DNA of 64,000 nt from Pardosa pseudoannulata (GCA_032207245.1 CM063510.1:49724095-49788094); one strand, 5' to 3'; counted from the stretch's first letter, positions 9,342-23,929 are shown. Numbers and translations: made by a program. The notes: generated by a model from the letters alone, not told the origin.

Positions 9342-12300
9342 AAATGACAAATTAGGAAATTAAGAATATTTTCCCATAAAAAAATATTCAATATTTTAAA
9401 ATTAAATATTTTACTGGTAAATTAAGGTATACTTAAAAGTTTTGTCATGTAAATAAAATTCAAGTTTCCTCCTTTTATAATTCTACTTTTATTATATGTT
9501 CACAAAATTTCGTGAACATGCAACCACCGCAATTTAAAACAACAAAACGATTTTTTTAGAAAACAAACACTATATCAATCACTGACAATCCATTAAAAGA
9601 AACTGCAAGTTTTGCTTATAATTCCCTTCGTATCGAGAATTTGTATTGAGGTTTTTTATGATTTCAATTTATTCTAGAATATGAAAAAATTAAAAACTGA
9701 TTTTTTTTCGGGCTACCACTTTAACAGCCTAATCTCTTAAACACGGTTCAGCATAAGTTTGAAAAGCCAGTTGTTACAGTAGTTTGATAAATGAACCAAC
9801 TAAAAAAATGGATTTTACACGAAACTTTTGTTTAGAAATCTCTAAAATTAAGACTTTAAAAAATATGACAAACTATCCGTACAAATCCAATACAAATTAT
9901 CATAACTTTAATTACTGGAAGAAAAAATAAAACCGTTCTATTTAATAAAAGAAAAACACCCGTAAATTGAAATCACATCTGTATTTGACTTTTCAGACAA
10001 ACGAATGTAAGGCATTTTTAAAAATATATACCCTTTTTTTTACAGCGTTAACAAATTAAGCATTACATATCATTAACTTTAAAATTATGAAAAAGAAACA
10101 GGAAAAAATGGATTTTTTTTAATAATCGATAGCTCAACTAATTACGATGAAAATTCTAAAGTAAAATAGATTTCTGATAAGCACATCTGAGTAAAAAAGA
10201 CCGAACAAAAGTTTAATTTTAAAAAAATCTTTCATTTTATATAGTAAGCACATTTCTTTTATAATTTTAACTTTCCTGTATTTTTTTAATAATAGGTGGT
10301 CTTTGAATTTTTTTTATCGTTTGAAAGAAATAAATCTATAATTCCAATATGGTATCGAACTTATCGTGGAGAAAACATAAAGTGAATTACTTGTATTATT
10401 GACTATTAGCCGATTTTTTAAAAAGATAATTTGATAAAAAAATATAATTACAAAATTATGAAGCTCATAAAGACTGAAAATTTAAAGAAAAAAAATATTT
10501 TTTTTTATAAATGTATCTCATTTTGATTGAAATGTACGTTAGATTAATATCTAGAATTTTTAATAGAATTAATCAATAAGATATGACAGGATGTAATCTG
10601 TTCTTTAACAGCGCCCATGAAAGATTAATGTACTTTTTTATTTAACCGTGTCTGAAAACATTTAAGATGGCATTTTTTAATTAAAAAACACGTTAAAAAG
10701 GCTATTTTCTGAAAAGAATATTTAGTTACCGTGTTTAAAAAAAGTTAATTATGCTTAAGTTTCAGTGTTTGGTTTATTGCATTATTAATGCTGGCAGCTC
10801 TAAAATTATGGGAAGGGAAGCATGTAAATAATTTATCCATTATAAACTTAGCCAGATGGCGATATAAATGCATTAAAGATGATTTTTAATTTTTTTAGAT
10901 TAGCTTAATATCTCGGAAGAAATTAATTAAAGGTGCCGTTGCAATAAGTTTACAATCCCTCATTTTTAAAAAAATATTATTTATTTATTTTGAGTTTATG
11001 AAAAGAATCGGGAAATAAGAATCTTAGTATTCGTTAATGAGTCACCATTAAAAGGTATCAAGAGTTCCTTCGTTCTTTGTTTAAGCATTTAAGCAAATGA
11101 TGAATGATATTACTTACCCATTATTTTATGAAACTTTTATTTTAGTTTATTAAATGGGTTTTAATCTGCATTTTTTACATCATAAAGTCAAATTGAGAAA
11201 GCTGTTTAAATGTAAATAAGGAAAAGTAAAAGTATTTTCCAAAAGGAATTTAAACTAGTTTGCGTCAGTCTATAACCTTTATTATAACTTTTTATTGCTA
11301 TCCCTAAATAATGGGTATGAGAGTAAAAATCATTATGATATTTAGCTCAAGTTAAATTTAGATTTTAATTTTTAGATTTGTATATGGCATATTGTAAGAT
11401 ATAGAATATGAATAAAACTAGGATAAAATATAGTTATAATAGATTTTAGTAATTTATTAATATAAGGCAGATGTAATGAAAGATTGTATAAATCCAAAAG
11501 ACGGAGTAGTGATCAAATTATGATAGTCCGGGCCAAAGAATCTTTATTTCCTGGAAACATAAAAATAACCATTTTAATATTGTAATAATCCATTGTAATA
11601 ATGTTTATAATGTAATCCATAATAATTAAATTTGAAGTAATATAATATGACTAAATCTATTTATTAAGGAACTCAGTCTGCAGATCAAGAATCTTATGAT
11701 TCAAAAAGTTATTTATTTGAACTAAAATAATGTGAAATGTTGATAATTTCTTTTTTCTTCTACAAATATTTTATCTAAACAGACGGCACTTTCTACAGGA
11801 ACATTCTTTTATTCATTTATTTAGCTGTCCATTCTAGCACCTTTCTTAAAATGAACCAGCCGTGTAGCAGGAAATATCCCTGCTGAATAATACACTGAGT
11901 GTTCCAACTGGAGAATGTATTAAGTATTTAGGGTTGAAACTCTGAGATACAGCAGTTTATTTTTCTATAAAATGGCTTCCCGGGGTATAGAAATAAAATG
12001 TACAGTTAAATAATATCAGAGAGAAACACAAAATTGGTTTCTAAAAATAACAAAGGCAAAAATTAACCCACCCGGGAACCTTAAAAAAATTAATGTTGTT
12101 TATGGTGTAAATTTTCCAACGTTTAATTAATTAATAATTAGATATAATTAAATACACGTTTGAAGCGGGATAATTATTTTCCTCAATTAAATCATTCGTA
12201 AATTAAATTTCATTTAATGTAATTGCATGATGTAAGAATGCATCATTACTCCACTTCGGTAGTTTTGTGTTTTTATTATCTCTATTTTGTAACTATTTTT

Positions 12301-12915
12301 GTTATGTGTTTTATTTTGTATTATTATTTAATTAACTCTGCAAAGATTTTCAAGTCATCTTCATGCAATTGCATGAAAAATTAATTTTATTTCTTTTCTC
12401 TTTTTTTTCATTCATTTTGGTTCACCAAATCTAATTTTAATTGAGATGGGGGATGTTAACAAATTTTGAAATGAAAATTTTTGTTGCCCAGATAGTTTAT
12501 TGTAAAGAAAAACTTTAAAAGAATTGTGGAATTTAATTGATCAGCAAAACTCTTTTTCATAGTTATAAATGGCAATTAATTTTAAAGTAAATAAATTTTT
12601 AAAAATTATTAAATTTTAAATTAATAATTATCTAATACTTTTGTGTTTTGAGATATAGAGTTGTACATTTTTTAAATGTGAAGCTGATTAAATTTAAAGA
12701 AATTGAAAGACGAAAATTTCCTTTACTGTACATACACCCAGTTTCTAAACACACACACACATATGTATAGGGGTGTATTAGTAATTTATATAACAGCCAA
12801 AAAGTAGCGTAATCTGAAAAATAAAAGTTGGAACTTATTTTTCTTTGAACTGAGGATTTAATTTAAAAACAGAAAGCACGGGCAACTGCATGAGTCCTCA
12901 ATTTCCTTCTGAAAC
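9342..12915. other. AT-rich DNA without a recognisable gene
   Basis: A long stretch with many poly-A/T runs and short interrupted frames. No exon, RNA gene, terminal repeats or SINE was recognised. A short (AC)n/(AT)n tract lies near 12750-12765. Confidence 0.5.
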
Positions 12916-12959
12916 TTTACTTAACAGGTGTTAATAACGTTAGGGGAATGTGCCAAATA

Positions 12960-13320
12960 TCTTTTGAAATTGTACGAATAAGTTGCATTCGGTTCAGCTT
13001 TTTTGACCCCTTCTCGTAAGCCTTCGTCAAAGATATACAGGACAAGACTGATTTGAATTAGAAAGAAACTTCGAACTTCTTCCAACCAATAGAAAGGCCC
13101 GTTGATTTGACGGGATTCTGACCCTTCCGTTCCTGAATGAGCCCCTGTGTTTTTTCTCCGTGGGGACATTCGCATTTTTTTAGAGAACAAAGTTGTAACC
13201 AGAGGAGAGAAGAGGGTGAACGCTGCTTGCGGGATAGACATTTTTTTAGAGCGACACAAAAAAAAAGGAAAATCAACGCCATTTTTTTAGGGCCGACGCC
13301 GAGTCGAGAGGAGTCATTGA
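12960..13320. other. GC-enriched island with three CATTTTTTTAG repeats
   Basis: This block has clearly higher G+C and several CpG dinucleotides compared with its flanks. It carries three copies of CATTTTTTTAG(A/G)G at 13173-13185, 13239-13251 and 13280-13292, and a CCCGT/ACGGG hairpin at about 13099-13115. Overlapping open frames of 74-112 codons exist on both strands, but none shows a family motif. It might be a first exon or promoter-proximal region, or part of an unrecognised repeat. Confidence 0.3.
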
Positions 13321-15088
13321 TATCTACAAATAATAAATTGTACTCCAGTTGGCATTTAATTTCTTAAAATCATTTAATCAAGACATATTTGTTGATGTGT
13401 TTTTAATGAGTTTTAATTTCTTCTTTCTCTAACAATAGGACAACATATCATTATTTTTACAGAAATTTACATATATTTACTAACCGGTAAAAATTTCCCC
13501 CTTTATCTTATGTTATTGTCTGCATATTAATATTGTTAGCTGGACAACTACTAAAATTACATGCAAAAATACGCACACAATATATGTATGTGTGTGCATG
13601 CATATTTAGATATATATTCCAATGGGTATATATTCAAGTGCTTTCCCCTTTGTATAAACCCCTGGTATTATTATAGTCTTCTTAGAAATGTTTTTAGCTG
13701 ATTATTTATGTTTTAAACAAAGATAGTGGTAAAAATAATAATGATAAAAATATCGTGGTACAACTTATTTTCGACACGCTTTTTCTGAATGCAGCTGCAC
13801 CTAAAATGGCATTCTTTAATACATATACACATGAACACACTTATTTATTATGTAAATATATGTTGAAAATATGTTTTTTTACTAAATAATAAAGAAACTA
13901 TTTTCTAGAATTAATAAAGAAGACTGAAAAAAAAGGAAAACATACATATGACATGGCATAACTAAATAACAAGAAAATTTCTAAATAGAAATTTCTAATA
14001 CGAAATAAAACACAGCTTTCTGGATGTATTCTAACCCTACTTTAACTTATAAATCGCTTGTCTGGACATCTATTAATTTACTTTGTCTGCTTCACTGAAA
14101 TAGGAAAACATTAAGAAGAAATGTCATAAAAGATAGATTAAAAGAGATTTCAGACTCTATCCTTGTTTTTATCCTCTTTAATGATCATATTGCGGGATAA
14201 TTAATAATACTTTTCTGTATAATAACATGTTGTGGTGAACGCGTTCGTTTAATTGTAGACTGAATTCGAAAAGAAGTATATGAATACTGTATTTAAGGTA
14301 CTGGATATTTATTTTCCATTCATTTATATCAGTTATTTGCTGGAGTTAATTATATATTGCTTTTTTTCAGAGAACATATTAGTTGCGTACTGTTTTATAG
14401 TTTTACAATGTAAATTTTTGTATCTATGTTGTTTCAAATACGTATTAAATAATTTATCATTGGGTAAGATTAAATTATAATCTACCAAATTTTTTCAAAT
14501 GTTTCTTCGTTACAGATGCAAATATTTATATCCCATAACTCTTAAATCAATTCCAGTGAAAAATATCAGTTTTATAAAACAAATATAAATTAATACTTAT
14601 TTGAACAAAACAAACATTTTTTCTACTCTCAAGTGATACATTAAAAACAATGTTAAAGCTTTAAAACTTAAAATTTTAATCCTTTAACATCTGAAAATAT
14701 TTCTCTCTTCTATTGTTTAGTTACGAAAATTACCACAACTAGAAAACACATTTTCAATCCATATAGTATTTAAAAATAATTAAAATAATGTTTATTCAAG
14801 AAGAAATTAATATTAATAATTTAAATTTCATTTCAATTTGTGTTGATCAGTCGAAAAAATAATTTGGTTATCCAAAATAAAGTGAGTTATTTTGATTTCA
14901 TTTGAACTGAAATACTACCTATTCAATAAGCTCAACAAGAATTGTAATGTACCATATAAATAAAGATTATTTTTAAGCCAGTGAAAATCAACAAGTAATC
15001 AGACAATTATGATTATCGATTTTAAGGAAATCTTCCAAAATAGTATGTGCAAAATAAAAAGTAGCACGCTTCACAAATTTTGGTCTGT
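13321..15088. other. AT-rich DNA without a recognisable gene
   Basis: Contains a short mixed TG/CA/AT tract around 13570-13620, and otherwise nothing that I can assign. Confidence 0.45.
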
Positions 15089-15091
15089 ATA

Positions 15092-16382
15092 ACAGTTGGA
15101 CTGAAAAGTTCGTAAGCTAACATAGAAAAAAAAATTTTTTTGATAAAATTTGATTTTATTATTCAATGTAGTTGCCTTTAAGGGCGATAGAACAATTATA
15201 GCTGTCATACAAATTTTCGATAAAATTTTTATAGTAATAGTTGTCTTTAGCCCCAAAATAGGCCTCAGTTTCGGCGATTACTTCTTCATCGGAGCTAATT
15301 TTTTTCCAACGAGTATTCTTTTGATGTCTGAGAACAGGAAAAAGTTGCTGAAGGCCAGATCTGGAGAATACGGTGCATGCGGAAGCAATTCAAAGACCGA
15401 TTCTTATAACTTTGCCAACGTTTTCACTGATTTGTGACACGGTGCATTGCCTTGAGGAAACAACACTTTCTTCTTCTTCAAATGGGGTCATTTTTCCGCG
15501 ATTTCGTCCTTCAAACGCTCCAATAACGATATTTAATAGTCGCTGTTGATAGTTTTCCCCTTTTCAAAATAGCCTATCAATAATATACCATGCGCATCCG
15601 AAAATACTGATGGCATAACCTTACTAGCCGACTGTTGCGTCTTTCCATGTTTTGGAGTTGGATCATCAAGTGCAGTCCATTCGGCTGTCTGTCGATTGAA
15701 CTCCGGTGTTAAATAATAGAACCATATTTCATCCGTTGTCACAAATAGACGCATTAATTCGGGTTTATTACGATTAAACGGCTGCACACACAGCTCAGAA
15801 TCATTAAGTCGTTGTTGTTTTTGGTCGATTGTAAGCTCGCGCGGCACCCACTTTGCACAGAGCTTTCGCATAACCAAATATTCATTCCCGATTATTCCAA
15901 CACGTTCCTTTTATACCTTTAAAGTCTCATATACCTCAATCAACTTCACTTTATGGTCATTCAAAATTATTTTCTGGACTTTTTTTATGTTTTCGTCGGT
16001 AACAGCCTCTTTGAGGCGTCCACTGCGTCCATCGTACCCGGAGCTCATTTCGCCTCGTTTAAACTTACCAAACCACTTCCCAATGGCTTATTTTCCTGGT
16101 GCAGAATTCAAATAATGTTTATCAAGCCAAGTCTTGGCTTCAACAATATTGTTTTCGCTAAAAACCGATGCTTTATCAACACAAGAAATTCCTTATTATC
16201 CATTGTTTTCAAATTAACAAATGTTTCTTCACTCAAAATACTATATTTCACAAACTAATTGTCCAACAGCTGTCAAATTTATACACGTGTCTTTCGAAGG
16301 TTAGGAATAACTGAAAATCATATGGATTTAATACTAGTAGCTCCATCTATGTGTCAGCCTATGAACTTTTCAGCCCACCTGT
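15092..16382 (-). mobile_element. Full-length but inactive mariner element
   Basis: The element is 1,291 bp, the normal size for mariner. The left end ACAGTTGGACTGAAAAGTTC and the right end, read inward, ACAGGTGGGCTGAAAAGTTC match at 18 of 20 positions, and the similarity continues for about ten more bases. Each end abuts a TA dinucleotide (15090-15091 and 16383-16384), the canonical target duplication. A decayed transposase fills the interior on the minus strand. Mariners of this kind are often annotated as SETMAR-like in arthropod genomes because SETMAR contains a mariner domain. Confidence 0.92.
15150..16205 (-). pseudogene. Mariner transposase pseudogene with destroyed catalytic triad
   Basis: Translating the minus strand gives, in order: a helix-turn-helix region (WFGKFKRGE, DGRSGR), KWVPRELT, the first catalytic block VTTDEIW, then WTALDDPTPKHGKTQQSAS, the second block and the third block. 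The second block reads FPQGNAPCHKS where active mariners have QDNA, so its Asp is Gly. The third reads YSPDLAFSNFF where the family has PSDFF, so its Asp is Asn. Several in-frame stops and at least one frameshift near the N-terminus occur. The longest uninterrupted piece is 114 codons at 15533-15877. It would have been a D,D34D cut-and-paste transposase; this copy is dead. Confidence 0.92.
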
Positions 16383-16384
16383 TA

Positions 16385-19300
16385 TTGAGCAAGTGATGAA
16401 GAAATAAATAACACTAATATGAAGTTTAATGACTTGTATAACATTCGTTATTGGGATAAAACAGCTTTCTTTTTAACAAAATTAGTAGCATTATTTGTTT
16501 CTCATTTTGAGATGATGTGCTAATTACTGATTAAGTTCAAGAAAAATTATAACTTACCTCATAAATAAAAATTAATTTTTAAGTCACGAAAATTAAAAAT
16601 AAATATTCTGACACATAAGATTATCGATCTTAAATAAATTTTCCTAAATAGTATAAACAAAGTAAAAATAGAATGCTTCACAAACGTCTATATGTAGAGC
16701 AAGTTTGAGTTAAATAAAACAAATTGATATTATGTTTATCGAAGCAGATAACATTCCTTATTTGTGTTAAAACAGAAATTTTCCGGTTTTTGGAACGAAT
16801 TATTTATCTAAATCATTGGTTGATCCATAAATGGACGAAATCCAGATTTTTTTTCAAAACTATTCTTACATATTTATTTTCCATCTAAGCTGTCAGTATA
16901 TCGTTGGCTTATCAACTGCATACTGGCTTTTAACAACTGCCAATATTTCTTGGCACGATTTGGCTCAAGAAGAAGTAAGTCAGATAAAGATGCACCAGAG
17001 ACACTAATAGAAATAAAAAACTAGAATAGAGAAAGAATGATTTTAAAAAACTAGGCCGTTGCAGAGATATGAGAAAAACTCTGTATAAGTATAGGAAAAA
17101 TAATTTAGAAAAGTTTTGGCGAGTAAATAAAAATAAAATTCTGTTTTCTTATCTAACAGTAAAAATGAGGATAAAAAAAATACTTTTTTCCAAATCAAAC
17201 CACTTTTTTAGTGTTTGAGATAGTGATGTTAGAGTGTGTGATATTTAAATTCACTTCAATAAGAAAATTTAAATAAATAAAAAATCCAGTAGTATTTATA
17301 TGATTTAAAAGTCAATTCACTATACGTTTTAAAAAATAAATAAAAGTAAAAATTTTCTTTGTAGGTCAGATAAAAAAACACAGAATATTTGATAGAAAGT
17401 TTCATATTTGTAATACCGCATATAGGAATCAGAAATTGAAAGGCCAACAAAAGTTGTGTAAATTAAAGAATAATTTAAAATCTTACTTTATTAGAAAAGT
17501 CTCTCTTTCCTTCGGTTTCGGGGTATTTTGTTTCAATTTTCCGTTAGTTATATATTTTTAGAATTTTATTTTTAAAGTTATTGAAATTGTCTATTTTAAC
17601 ACCCATCTTGTAAATTTTCTTGTATATATAGCAATAATTGCAAAAATACTCATGGAAATACAAAAGAAAATGCTTGATCACACACTATAGTTTTGCAACT
17701 ACGAAACAACAACATTATTAATAAGTAAAACTCAGTTACTCAAATAACATCCTGATCAAGAAAACATACAATTAATGGCTTATCCAGTTCAAGTGACGAA
17801 GCAGTTTCTATGAATAAATGAACCCCCATATATTAGGACTGAACACTAATCAGCCTCCCTTGGTAAAAAATAATGCAAAATAAAATTAAAATGAAACAGA
17901 CAAATCGAAGGAAATTGAAGAACTAAATAACGATTTCTAAATCCCCGAGGAGAAAGCTTAGAAACACTAATCAATGTCAGCATCTTGCAGGAATATCAGT
18001 ATCATACTAAAGCTATTTTATAAAATACTTAGATTCATGAAAATTTGTTTCGCAGGAAAAATTTCTTTTTTAAGGAATTTTTTATATTATACCTTATGAA
18101 AGGAATGTCTCCAACCTAGTACATTGTGTAAGATTGTTCTGATAGTTAAAATAATCTTATATATAAAATATTTTTAAACGTGATTTCTTTTATTAGCAAT
18201 TATGTTATTATAGCTATAATATTTCGAAATTTTTTTTATTGTTTTGTGATTTTTATTGTAGATGACTACAAATTTTCCTAAATTTAAGTTAATTTTCATA
18301 AACGCATTTTAACGTCTCCTGTCCCCTAAGAAGCAGCTCAAAGTATATCAATTTCGAAATTCTTTGGCTGTTTTATGTAAAATTCTAAAGTACTATAAAT
18401 TATATTTGATATATTTTTACTAATAGCCATTCTTTGAAAAATTTCCTAAGAGAAAGAAGTAATATGATAGGATCTAAATTACTGGACAAGTGACGGAAAA
18501 AGAAATTAAAAAAACCCAGCTTGGAATTAAAGAGATTATTTTGAAATTAAAGTGCACTGTTTTTGAATAAAACTTCTTATTTCAAGTAAAGTACTTAAGT
18601 GTGTACATTATTACCTAAAATCCATTTACAATCCTTTTTTATATAAGACCTTACTGTAACAAATCTGTAAAATAATCTATTATGCTCCCCTGTAAAATTG
18701 AAAAGTTCTAACTCAGTAAACTTTAATTGGTTTAAATTGTACAGATATATTATTCAAAGGAATTTTATACATTCTTTCCCCTAGTGAAACTGAATTCTTG
18801 AACCAGTACTTAAACCGTATAAAAAGTAGCAAAAAGTATATGAAGATTTTTAAAGAAATATAAAATCAGTTAAATACTGAATTTCATTTATTTTTGCATG
18901 TTTTTAATCAATTAACTATTTTAATGAATTAATACTTAGTAAATATAAAGTATACATAACTGCTAGGTTATGTAAACATCTTATTGAATAATGGAACGAA
19001 AAATTAATTTTACTACTGAAACTTATTTCACTTAGAACAAGTAAAAATATTGTACTTTTAAAATTTGCAGTTTGTTATTGTTTTGTAATTTGTAAAACGT
19101 TGCTAGCCAATAGCCATTTGGCTTATGTAATATTATTTTTCGTAAAATATTTTAATGTTTTTGTTGATTGTGGATATGATTATCTCCTCCCTACGGGGCT
19201 TCAGAGAATGGAAACCCCTAGTCATATCTTCTCCAATCACTCCGAAATGTGAATTTCCCTGTTTCTTAAGAGCATGTTACAAGGTTCCAAATGTTGTTAA

Positions 19301-19730
19301 TGTTGTTATACTAGTGAAATAATAAATCGAAGTTTTATAATCGCTATTATTGTTACTGTTAATAATAATCTTTATTAAGAAACTGAAACACCACAGAAGG
19401 TATATTGTCTCCCATAAATACGGATATAAATCATATTCGATAATAGAAATTAAAAACGAAAGAACAGAATTTTAGAATAAATTGGTAATAAATCTATGGG
19501 TTTCATCTTCTAAAATTATGTATTTCTATACATCTAGAATTTTTTCTCGCATCTCTACAGCAGCCTAGCTTTTACAGATCATTCTTTCTCTTTGTTCATT
19601 TTATTTAATTACATCACTATGCCTGCTGCATTTTGATTTCCTTTACTTTTTCTGATGTGACCTGTCCCAAGAAACAAAACTTCGAATTCAGTTGAAAATC
19701 ACACAGTATTTTGACAGTTTAAATAGCAAG
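16385..19730. other. AT-rich DNA without a recognisable gene
   Basis: No exon, RNA gene, terminal repeat or SINE recognised. Open frames are at most about 65 codons. Confidence 0.45.
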
Positions 19731-19737
19731 TGAATAC

Positions 19738-19800
19738 GACACGTATAATTTCTTAGGCAAAAAGAAAATCCTGGATTTCTTCCATCAACTGATCACACAA
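19738..19800 (+). repeat. Diverged direct repeat, copy 1 (partner near 22817)
   Basis: CGTATAATTTCTTAGGCAAAAAG and the following TGGATTTCTTCCATCAACTGATCA block match CGTATAATTTTTCAAGAAAAAAA and TGGACTTCTTCCATGAACCGATCA at 22819-22872. Upstream, both have CATCTCTACAGCAGCCTAG / TATCTCTACAACGACCTAG. This suggests an old duplication of at least 250 bp, about 3.06 kb apart. No shared protein frame was identified. Confidence 0.4.
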
Positions 19801-22560
19801 TAATTAAGATAAAGTATTCGCCCAAGGAAGTCTGAAATTTTTGTATTAGTTAGAAAAAAGAAAATTATTCGCAGAGTTAAATTCCTCTCCTATTTTCTGT
19901 TAGGTAGGTAAATTCATCCTCTAATTCTATTTATTCTGTTTATTTAATATCATCTTCTGTGTTTACATATTTACCACTAAATATTTGAGGTGATAAAGTA
20001 AATTTAGCAATTTAAATATTTAAAATCTAAAACATTTTGTTCAATTTATCAAGTGGGCACAGGACATTTTAATTCGAGAGATGGTGAATAAATATGAGGA
20101 GATTACATTTACTCCAATTGAAATAAAATAATTACTACTGTATTCAAAAGTTGTACTTAAAAAACACATCTTTTATACTTTCTAAATTGGATATTCCTTG
20201 ACATTATATATACGATGATAAAAGTTCATGATAAAAAAATAATATTCAAATTACATGTTTATGTGGGCAACAACAGGTAAGCTACAAATATTCTTAAATA
20301 TAGCGTCCTTCTTATATTTAAAGCAAATGCTTATATACAAAAACTTGTTATCAAAATAAATTAAAACACCACACACTTTTAATTTAATTTCAAATTATAC
20401 AGAATACGTTATAGTTAAATTTTTAAAAATGAGATAAATATTGAGTATCTAAGAAAATATTCAAAATTTCTTTAATTTTTTCAATTATAAAATTAATTTT
20501 ACATCAAAATATTTTTCGGTGTTTCCAAGCAGAATAAAATTAAGAAAATATGTGCAATAGATAATGAGTAAAAGTACAATAAAAAGTGTAACAGATAACG
20601 TCTTACTAATAGTGTGGTCAAATATTAAAATTGTTTAGATGAAAATATCTAATTTAACATGAAATCATCAATGTGGTATAGACATATCTATGCAAAGAGT
20701 ATTACAACTCAGAAGGTAAATATTTTAATGTAGTTTGTTGATTAATATTCAGGAACGTTGAAATATTTAAATTATGTTAAAAACTGAAAATCGATATTTT
20801 GTGAGGTTTCACTAAACTTTGTCTTAAGTAAAATTATTTTATAAACAGAAAAGAAAAATAGAATATAAAAAAGATAAGTGTACTAAATATTTGAGTACCT
20901 TTCATGTAAAAAATTTTGGGTTTATAGACTAGTAATCTAGAGCTGTCGGGCATATAGCAAGGGTTTGTAAGAATTTTCATGTATATTATTTATTATTCCA
21001 AATTTGGTTTTTGTTTACATAATCTGTTATAGATATTTATTATTTTTCGAGTGCGATAATCCAACTATGTTTCCTTTTAAAGTTTTTTTACCAACATACC
21101 ACAAAATATTTTATGATTTTCCTACGTTTATGTTGTGCTTCTATTTATTTTCTTTTACTCGTTGTGATAGATACAAAGTTTAACATTCTGCTATTTCCCT
21201 CTCAAACCGGGCTGTTTATTTTTTAAACTCGTTTTTTATCATTCGTTTTTCTTTTTAATATGGAAGAAGAAAACTATTTAAAGTTACGTATATTACAGCT
21301 TCGTATATTACACTGTTTAGTAGGATTTCCATTCCTCAGGAGGTAAATGGGGATGTTTATATGTTAGAGAATGCTGAAAAATAATAATTAAAAAAAATTC
21401 CTCACCCAGAAATTTTAAAAAGAAATCTAATTTTTTTATAATTAAACTTATCACATATTTAACATATGAATTAAGACAGTTTGTATTTTATCATCAATAA
21501 GTGATTACAAAACAGTTATATAAAATAGATTACAAAACCAAAAGAAGCTATATTTTAAATTTTTTTAGAAAAATTAAGGTAAATACTTAAGAAAAGAAAT
21601 GTATTTAATAATCATAAGGAGATTCCCTATATTATATAGTAGTAAACGATTTAAATTTTAGAAGCTCTCTTTTGCTTAAAATCAATAATCTACGATAATA
21701 TTAAGTATAAATTTGTCTTTATATCGTTATAGAAACATCTTGATAAATGCACTCTTAAAGCTAGTCGCTTAGGACTTCCAAAATTTCATGCAAAGAAATT
21801 TAAATGCGATGCCAGAAAAAAAAATTAAGTTTTAATCCTGTTGAACGTATTTTGTTAACGTATTAACAAGCTTTTAATTAAAATTTTACAGTTAGAATTT
21901 TGGATATGTTACACTAAATATCTTACACTAGTTTCGAATCAATTCAAGCTGACTTGTTTTAAACACTTAAATAAAATAACTTCAAAATGTTTGTTATTCA
22001 CAAAGTGCCTAATTTGTAGGGCAATGGAAGTTCCCTTAATCTTATATTAGGATGTAGATGGAAATTGATGTTGAAGGTAATGGAATTCAAGTTCTTTATT
22101 GCTCATCGCTCTGAAGGAATTCTAAATAATAAATTTTAAGTTTTTGTTAATTTTTTTATCGAAGAAAATTATGTTCCTGTTTTCTTATTCCATGCTTTAT
22201 TAAAGCAATAAGTTAAAAACTGTGTCTGGTGATCAAATAAATTTAAAAGGAAAATATAATACATTTATAACTGCTATGTAAGCATTTATATAGTAAAAAC
22301 AAAAGCAGAATTTTTTTTAAATTTCAACGTGATATGAAACGTTTATTAACATCTCTTATTTTAGCCCATTTAAATCTAAAACAAATAACCATTGTTATAT
22401 AAAGAGAAAATGCATTAAAATGTCTTGAAAAGTGTTATTTTACAATCACTTATGCAGAAAAATTACATATACGGCCATAGGCAGTTTGATTTTTTTAAAT
22501 AATTTTTGTCTAATTTTTTGTGTTTGATGTAGAAACGAAAATTTATTTTAACTTACTCTC
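19801..22560. other. AT-rich DNA without a recognisable gene
   Basis: Nothing assignable beyond poly-A/T runs and short chance frames. Confidence 0.45.
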
Positions 22561-22619
22561 TAGCATCTTAATATTTTCTATACATTGCAATGATACATTG
22601 TAAAATCTATACATTGCAA

Positions 22620-22875
22620 TTTCTTATATCTCTACAACGACCTAGTTTCTTTACATTATTTTCTTTTTAAATTTCTATACGTTTCGTTACTGTACATGTA
22701 TATGCCTTCATTCTCCTTTAAACGATTTGGGGCAAAGAATATTTGCCAGCGTGAAAAGCTCGTGTTCAATTGATAAGCCAACAATATCTTTACAGCTGAA
22801 ATGGTAAATAAATATGATGCGTATAATTTTTCAAGAAAAAAAATATCTGGACTTCTTCCATGAACCGATCAAGCA
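22620..22875 (+). repeat. Diverged direct repeat, copy 2 (partner near 19550-19800)
   Basis: Second copy of the duplication described at 19738-19800, with the TCTCTACAACGACCTAG block near 22630 and the CTTCTTCCATGAACCGATCA block near 22851-22870. An open frame of 92 codons begins nearby at 22814, but the other copy does not conserve it. Confidence 0.4.
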
Positions 22876-23566
22876 ACATTTAGATAACTTGCTCGCGAAA
22901 ATGAGAAATTTCTTCTTTAGCACAAATAACGGAAGTTTTTGCATCATTACATTTAATCTCAGCCTAATGCATTCAATACCATATTTTTCACTATATGACG
23001 TTTCTGATTCACTTAACATTTTACTTTTTAAATTGTTTATATTTTATAAAATATTTATTACGTTGTTATTAAAAACTGGTAGTATATTTTAGTACCAAGG
23101 TATTAACTTCAATAATTATTTTAACTGTTAAAAAATCTGATTTGGACACCACCTAATGTTCTTATATGCCTATTAAAGTGCATACATTTATTATTTTGAT
23201 TATAGAATAAGTCACTGGAATTATAATTTGTACATACCTTTAACGATTCAAATTAAATTTCATTTCTGAAGGTAAAGGGATGTCTGACTAGAGCTCAATA
23301 ACTGACTAGAGGTGTAAATATTCAATATATTGAGACTATTTTCGTTACACTAATATTTAGTTATTTGAGTTAAGAGCTAGAAAGTACCTTAAATTAGAAA
23401 TTCTGCTTTGTGATACGTCTAAACAAGATATTATTTCTATGCCTCGAAAAACTATTGTTTGTAAAACCTGTATTTGTGTGTGCATGTATATTTCTAAAGC
23501 TTGTAAGTTTATATTTTACAATATTTTATGATGCTCACATTTTTAAAGGTAACAAGTCATATGTGT

Positions 23567-23755
<189 letters not shown>

Positions 23756-23929
23756 TACATAAATTTTACAACAGTTTCATAAGCAGGCTTTTAATTTTAT
23801 TTGCGGATTTTTCCTTGCGGTGTATAAAAGCAATAATAAAAATTCTAATGAACTTCTTTGGCTCTTGGTTAGAGAAAATGATGTCATACTTACTTAAAAT
23901 GATACAAGTTGAACTTTGCACGTCATAGT

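Noticed and set aside
15150..16258. Plus-strand frames of about 95-101 codons
   Set aside because: They are antisense to the mariner transposase relic.
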